From Ohtaekwangia koreensis (GTDB lineage Bacteria > Bacteroidota > Bacteroidia > Cytophagales > Cyclobacteriaceae): 64,000 nucleotides of DNA. Where the stretch lies: positions 496,001 to 560,000 of the forward strand of contig NZ_FUZU01000003.1 in assembly GCF_900167975.1 (NCBI RefSeq). Direction: 5' to 3'. This document shows, piece by piece, positions 60,381-64,000 of the stretch (positions within the stretch are counted from its first letter, which is position 1; every line of letters begins with the position of its first letter). Made by a program: the position numbers and the translations under genes. Below the pieces are notes generated by a model. That model did not search any database. It was not told the origin of the DNA and saw only the letters and a program-made list of their open reading frames with translations.

Positions 60381-61619
60381 ATGGTTTTGAATTACATTTG
60401 GGTTTCGTTCTTCCTGATCGCGTTTGTTGTATCACTCGTCAAGTTAATTTTTCTCCAGGATGTTGAAGTCTTTCCGCAGATGCTGCAGTCTACATTTGAT
60501 ATGGCGAAGACAGGCTTCGAAATTTCAATTGCACTTACCGGTGTAATGTCGTTGTGGCTTGGCCTTATGAAAATTGGTGAGCGTGGTGGCATCGTTCCTA
60601 TACTTTCAAAAATCGTTGGCCCTTTCTTCTCGCGCTTGTTTCCGGAAGTACCCAAAGATCACCCGGCAACAGGTTCTATCATCATGAATTTCAGCGCGAA
60701 CATTCTCGGGCTGGATAATGCCGCTACACCGCTTGGATTAAAAGCGATGAAAGAATTACAAGAGCTCAATCCAAATAAAGACACTGCTTCCAATGCGCAG
60801 ATCATGTTTCTGGTATTGAATACATCCGGTCTTACGGTTATACCGTTGGCTATCATTGCTGATCGTGCAACACTGGGTGCTGCGAATCCTACCAGCATCT
60901 TTATACCTACCTTGATCGCTACATTTTGCTCCACCATTGTTGGACTGATCTATATAAGCATCAAGCAAAAAATTAATTTGTTTGAACCTGTTGTGTTGGC
61001 CTACCTGGTTGGACTCAGTGCATTTATATGGCTGGGCGTTTCATACTTCGCGTCATTGTCGCAGGAAGAGTTGCAGCAACAGTCTTCACTATTTACCAGT
61101 GTGATCATTATTTCCATCATTATTTCATTTTTACTCCTGGGATTAAAAAGGCGCATTCCACTTTTTGAAACTTTTGTTGAAGGTGCCAAGGAAGGCTTTG
61201 AAACATCTATTAAAATAATTCCTTTTTTGATTGCTATACTCGTTGGCATCGGCTTGTTCAGAACATCGGGAGCATTAAACTATATTATACAAGGCATAGC
61301 CTGGGGCTTTACGCAAATGAATATAAACAGCGACTTTGTAGGTGCATTACCCGTTGCATTTCTGAAACCGCTAAGCGGACAAGCGGCACGCGGAATGATG
61401 ATTGAAATTTCGAAGACTACTCCGGGAGGACCAGATTCTTTTGTAGCCAATCTTGCAGCCATATTCCGCGGCTGCGCAGAAACAACATTTTACATTCTTG
61501 CAGTGTATTTTGGTTCAGTAAATGTTCGCAAAACGAGATACGCATTAACGGGTGGATTAGTAGCCGATGTTGCGGGGATAATTGCTGCTATCTTTGTTGG
61601 TTACATGTTCTTCTATTAG
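60381..61619 (+). CDS. Nucleoside recognition (Gate) membrane protein, SpmA-SpmB fusion
   Basis: A 412-residue membrane protein with about ten helices, joining in one chain two halves that are separate in Bacillus (spore maturation proteins A and B). The SpmA-like half contains SIALTGVMSLWLGLMKIGERGG, SANILGLDNAATPLGLKAM and NTSGLTVIPLAIIA. The SpmB-like half contains GAKEGFETSIKIIPFLIAILVGIGLFR, LPVAFLKPLSGQAARG and GCAETTFYILAVYFGS. The organism is not a spore former, so the role is a transport or envelope function that is not defined. Confidence 0.93.
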   Translation: MVLNYIWVSFFLIAFVVSLVKLIFLQDVEVFPQMLQSTFDMAKTGFEISIALTGVMSLWLGLMKIGERGGIVPILSKIVGPFFSRLFPEVPKDHPATGSIIMNFSANILGLDNAATPLGLKAMKELQELNPNKDTASNAQIMFLVLNTSGLTVIPLAIIADRATLGAANPTSIFIPTLIATFCSTIVGLIYISIKQKINLFEPVVLAYLVGLSAFIWLGVSYFASLSQEELQQQSSLFTSVIIISIIISFLLLGLKRRIPLFETFVEGAKEGFETSIKIIPFLIAILVGIGLFRTSGALNYIIQGIAWGFTQMNINSDFVGALPVAFLKPLSGQAARGMMIEISKTTPGGPDSFVANLAAIFRGCAETTFYILAVYFGSVNVRKTRYALTGGLVADVAGIIAAIFVGYMFFY

Positions 61620-61675
61620 AAGATAAAGTAAAGTGAATTGTTGTTAAACTCCTCAATCAGGATTATCATTGTTAT

Positions 61676-62128
61676 ATGGAAAGAAAAGCGGATATCCAGA
61701 AGACTATTTACGATAACGCAAAGAGTCACTTCCTCGGAAACTTCCCAGATTCGTTACCTATCGAGCAAGCTTACGTACACATTGGTATGTACTTGGGATG
61801 GATTATTGATTCAGGTTTGTACTCCGAATATTTTGAAGACGAAGCATCGAATCAGATATTCCGTTTCAAACGCAGAGAAATATCCTGCACAATTCTAAGT
61901 GAGATCTGGGATGGATACCTGGGCTACGAATTGTTTAATCGCCAAGGAAATATGTTTACATATTATTACTATGGCGGTGGTCTCTATAGAAATGACTACG
62001 ATGAAATACTCGTGCGTACACTCCCTTCTATTTACCACGTAACGGATAGCTGGGAAAACTACGAGAAAATAAAAACCCGCATCGACATGCGCTTCTCCGA
62101 CTGGAAAAAATTAGTAGGAGCTGCTTAA
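61676..62128 (+). CDS. Conserved cytosolic protein, function unknown
   Basis: 150 residues without signal peptide or membrane segments. Features: KSHFLGNFPDSLPIEQAYVHIGMYLGWIIDSGLYSEYF, a pattern I associate with small DUF-type (DUF7832-like) proteins in many bacteria, and a Tyr-rich segment TYYYYGGGLYRNDYDE. The C-terminal helical part ends in FSDWKKLV. It ends just before a clear terminator. Confidence 0.75.
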   Translation: MERKADIQKTIYDNAKSHFLGNFPDSLPIEQAYVHIGMYLGWIIDSGLYSEYFEDEASNQIFRFKRREISCTILSEIWDGYLGYELFNRQGNMFTYYYYGGGLYRNDYDEILVRTLPSIYHVTDSWENYEKIKTRIDMRFSDWKKLVGAA

Positions 62129-62148
62129 AGTATAATTATTATAAATAG

Positions 62149-62179
62149 AAAAAGCAGGTGTTTATACATCTGCTTTTTT
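62149..62179. terminator. Bidirectional intrinsic terminator
   Basis: AAAAAGCAGGTG (62149-62160) pairs with CATCTGCTTTTTTT (62167-62180), about 12 bp with one G-T wobble, a six-base loop and a T-tract. It is placed between convergent genes. Confidence 0.85.
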
Positions 62180-62235
62180 TATGCAATTCATTTTCTGTGG
62201 ATATACTATATCTCCACACGCTCCTCTCTTCTCTC

Positions 62236-64000
62236 CTACTTCATGATCTTTCCATTCTTATCAACAATACTTTGTAGAGCATCTGCCTTGATAGTAAGCT
62301 CACCGGTGTCCTGTTTAAACATGATCTCCTTCGGAATAAAGGCAAGTTGATAATTACTGCTCCACGCAAGTCCGTCTGAACGATAGATCTTCGCCAGGGT
62401 CGCAGCATACTTGTTATCCTTGTTCGCTTTCTCACTATACATCAAAACAAAATAGATCTGACCAGCAGCGTCCGAGAATGTAAGCGATTTTGCAGAAGGC
62501 AACCCGGATTGTTTGAAGCTTGATTTATCGATCGCGAATTTAATCTTGATATCGGGTATACGCGTTGGTGTTATTGAATAAAAATAACCTTCAGCATTCA
62601 CAGAGTCTTTATAGTATAAACCGGTCGTATACTTTTCATCGATGATGGATAATGGCTTGAACTTCGAACGGCTTACATCTTTAAACAACGGTATAGAATC
62701 AGGAACCTGTACCAGCCAACGCAATGCTTCGTTACGCTTTACCAGTTTTTTGTCGAGCGCTTTTTTCTCACGCTCAGCATAATCTTTTAAGGTTCGTATA
62801 TAACTTTTCAATACAATAGTATTGTTATATGTACTCGTGATGAAGTTTGCATAGTCTTCAGCTTTTGTATCTATATTCTGCGTGTTCAGCTTATCGGCTA
62901 TACTATCAAGCTTGGAAAGATAGCGTTGTTCACGACTGGCGCGCTCAAGCTGCTGATGCACATCCGTTGAATCAGCTTGCTTCTTATGCTCTATGAGCGT
63001 TGACCTATATTCCAGGTCTGCAATTTTTAAACTGAAAACTTCCATAGGCAACGGTTCCTTATCGAACTTTTTCAATTGCTCCATCAGTAATTTATCGATC
63101 AATGTTGTCAGGTCGCTCTTTACAGATACAGAATCTTTACTCAGCTTATCACGCAGTTTATTGATTTCGATATCATACTCTACCAGGTGTTTATTCATGG
63201 GCAGGATCTCTTTTTCAATTACCGCTTTCGACTTATCAGCAAATCTCCTATAGTCCCATACTTCCATTTCGTTTTTATAGAAGTCTGCAGCAGAAGCACC
63301 ATCCTTTTTAAAGTCAGCAATCTCGCGAGGCACCATCACCTGGTTATAGCTTACTTTGCCTAAAGTAGCCAGGCTTGATTTATAGTTTTCAAATGCTTTC
63401 ACAGAAGAATCATATCGCAACGCCAATGCTGTTAGTGATTTGGTAAGGTTTTCATCCGCGCGCAAATAAAACTCTTTCTCTCCCGGATAAGCTTTTTGTA
63501 TCGATCTGAACAACACGTTCGATTTACGATACAGGCTATCGGACAAAACGAAATAATGCTTCACCATTTTTATCCGGTCAATTCGTTCGCGAAGACCTTC
63601 CAATTTTTTCTGAAGATCAAACTGCACATCAGAAAGCTTTACCCCAAATTCACCCGTGCGTAAATCCCTTCGATTATATATTTCGTAATATTCATCATTG
63701 CGCTTCAGTTCTTTTTCGGTGATGAGCTGATACGCCTTTGTATAGAAATAGATAGCAGTGTCCATCTCCGCGATGGTCTTTTCTGTCAACTTCAAAATAT
63801 CTTCCTTGGCCGATTTCTCGTGGGCGATGATTCCCATGTACAGGTAGGCGTTGGGGTTATCTTCATTCTCTTTGAGATACTTCTTCAGGAAGGGCTCTGC
63901 GGCCTCATACTGCTTGGTTTTAAGCAGTCCGAAGATATCCTTATACTTTACTTTCTGCCCATAGGCAGAGCTTACGAGAAGCATCAGGACAACAACCTTG
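62236..64000 (-). CDS. Secreted TPR-containing protein (partial, N-terminus outside window)
   Basis: At least 587 residues are encoded and the frame continues past the right edge. The hydrophobic run VVVLMLLVSSAYGQ reads as the end of a signal peptide, so the true start lies just outside. A TPR-like N-terminal part (FGLLKTKQYEAAEPFLKKYLKENEDNPNAYLYMGIIAHEK) is followed by a long, charged, probably helical middle (about 80-410). A beta-rich C-terminal domain covers PTRIPDIKIKFAIDKSSFKQSG and GQIYFVLMYSEK. No named function was recognised. It is probably periplasmic. Confidence 0.75.
   Translation of the reverse strand, partial: KVVVLMLLVSSAYGQKVKYKDIFGLLKTKQYEAAEPFLKKYLKENEDNPNAYLYMGIIAHEKSAKEDILKLTEKTIAEMDTAIYFYTKAYQLITEKELKRNDEYYEIYNRRDLRTGEFGVKLSDVQFDLQKKLEGLRERIDRIKMVKHYFVLSDSLYRKSNVLFRSIQKAYPGEKEFYLRADENLTKSLTALALRYDSSVKAFENYKSSLATLGKVSYNQVMVPREIADFKKDGASAADFYKNEMEVWDYRRFADKSKAVIEKEILPMNKHLVEYDIEINKLRDKLSKDSVSVKSDLTTLIDKLLMEQLKKFDKEPLPMEVFSLKIADLEYRSTLIEHKKQADSTDVHQQLERASREQRYLSKLDSIADKLNTQNIDTKAEDYANFITSTYNNTIVLKSYIRTLKDYAEREKKALDKKLVKRNEALRWLVQVPDSIPLFKDVSRSKFKPLSIIDEKYTTGLYYKDSVNAEGYFYSITPTRIPDIKIKFAIDKSSFKQSGLPSAKSLTFSDAAGQIYFVLMYSEKANKDNKYAATLAKIYRSDGLAWSSNYQLAFIPKEIMFKQDTGELTIKADALQSIVDKNGKIMK

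Noticed and set aside
1-64000. CRISPR arrays, insertion sequences, tRNA or rRNA genes
   Set aside because: No regularly spaced direct repeats, transposase genes, or tRNA/rRNA-like sequences were seen while reading both strands.

Overview
The window comes from a member of the Bacteroidota, most likely a free-living Cytophagales-type bacterium. The signs are a giant secreted protein with a type IX secretion (T9SS) C-terminal sorting domain, an XrtF-type exosortase with its usual partner, a DUF6089 outer-membrane protein, a TPR-histidine kinase, promoters resembling the Bacteroidota TTG-N19/20-TAnnTTTG form, and few Shine-Dalgarno sequences. No rRNA, tRNA, CRISPR array or insertion sequence was seen.

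Left edge (1-2.6 kb): the start of a LolD-type ABC ATPase (cut by the window), sucC, a DUF6089 beta-barrel protein and a bidirectional terminator.

Main region (2.67-43.6 kb): about 34 genes, all on the minus strand and mostly overlapping or a few bases apart, form a surface-glycan assembly locus. In transcription order from 43.6 kb it starts with Wza and Wzc export proteins, an MBOAT O-acyltransferase with an SGNH-like partner, and a legionaminic-acid-type block (LegB-, LegI-, LegG-, PtmE- and LegF-like). A PglK/MsbA-like ABC exporter follows. Next comes a second, unusual CMP-sugar block: GT42-like protein, GT4, Kdo-transferase-like protein, DRE-TIM aldolase fused to a Rossmann-like domain, CMP-sugar synthetase, HAD phosphatase and GT29-like sialyltransferase. 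After that come more GT4 enzymes, an acyltransferase-3 protein, two paralogous GNAT proteins, a Wzy-like membrane protein, a polysaccharide deacetylase and a PglA-like GT4. The block ends with a Pgl-like set (PglC, two PglD/NeuD acetyltransferases, a DegT aminotransferase, PglF), an exosortase XrtF pair, a 1597-residue T9SS-exported protein and a 68-residue protein with signal peptide and CTERM-like tail. My reading is that the locus makes a lipid-linked glycan carrying one or two CMP-activated ulosonic acids. The glycan could be exported and/or attached to surface proteins sorted by T9SS or exosortase.

Right part (43.9-64 kb): ordinary chromosomal genes in short units. They are a DUF1573 protein, trpS, a small acidic protein, hppD, a divergent MreB-like gene, a Tat-exported Gfo/Idh/MocA oxidoreductase, a tiny HTH-like protein, a DUF885 lipoprotein, a TPR-histidine kinase, an ion-channel-like membrane protein with a degenerate pore, a prohibitin-family protein, gltA, an acyl-CoA-binding protein, rsmE, an SpmA-SpmB fusion, a conserved small protein, and a TPR-containing protein running off the right edge. 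Several convergent pairs are separated by clear hairpin terminators.

The most interesting candidate for an undescribed system is the aldolase/HAD/cytidylyltransferase/sialyltransferase-like block at 24-31 kb, which lies beside a recognisable legionaminic-acid-type pathway. Second is the exosortase F pair together with the miniature CTERM protein inside the same transcription unit.
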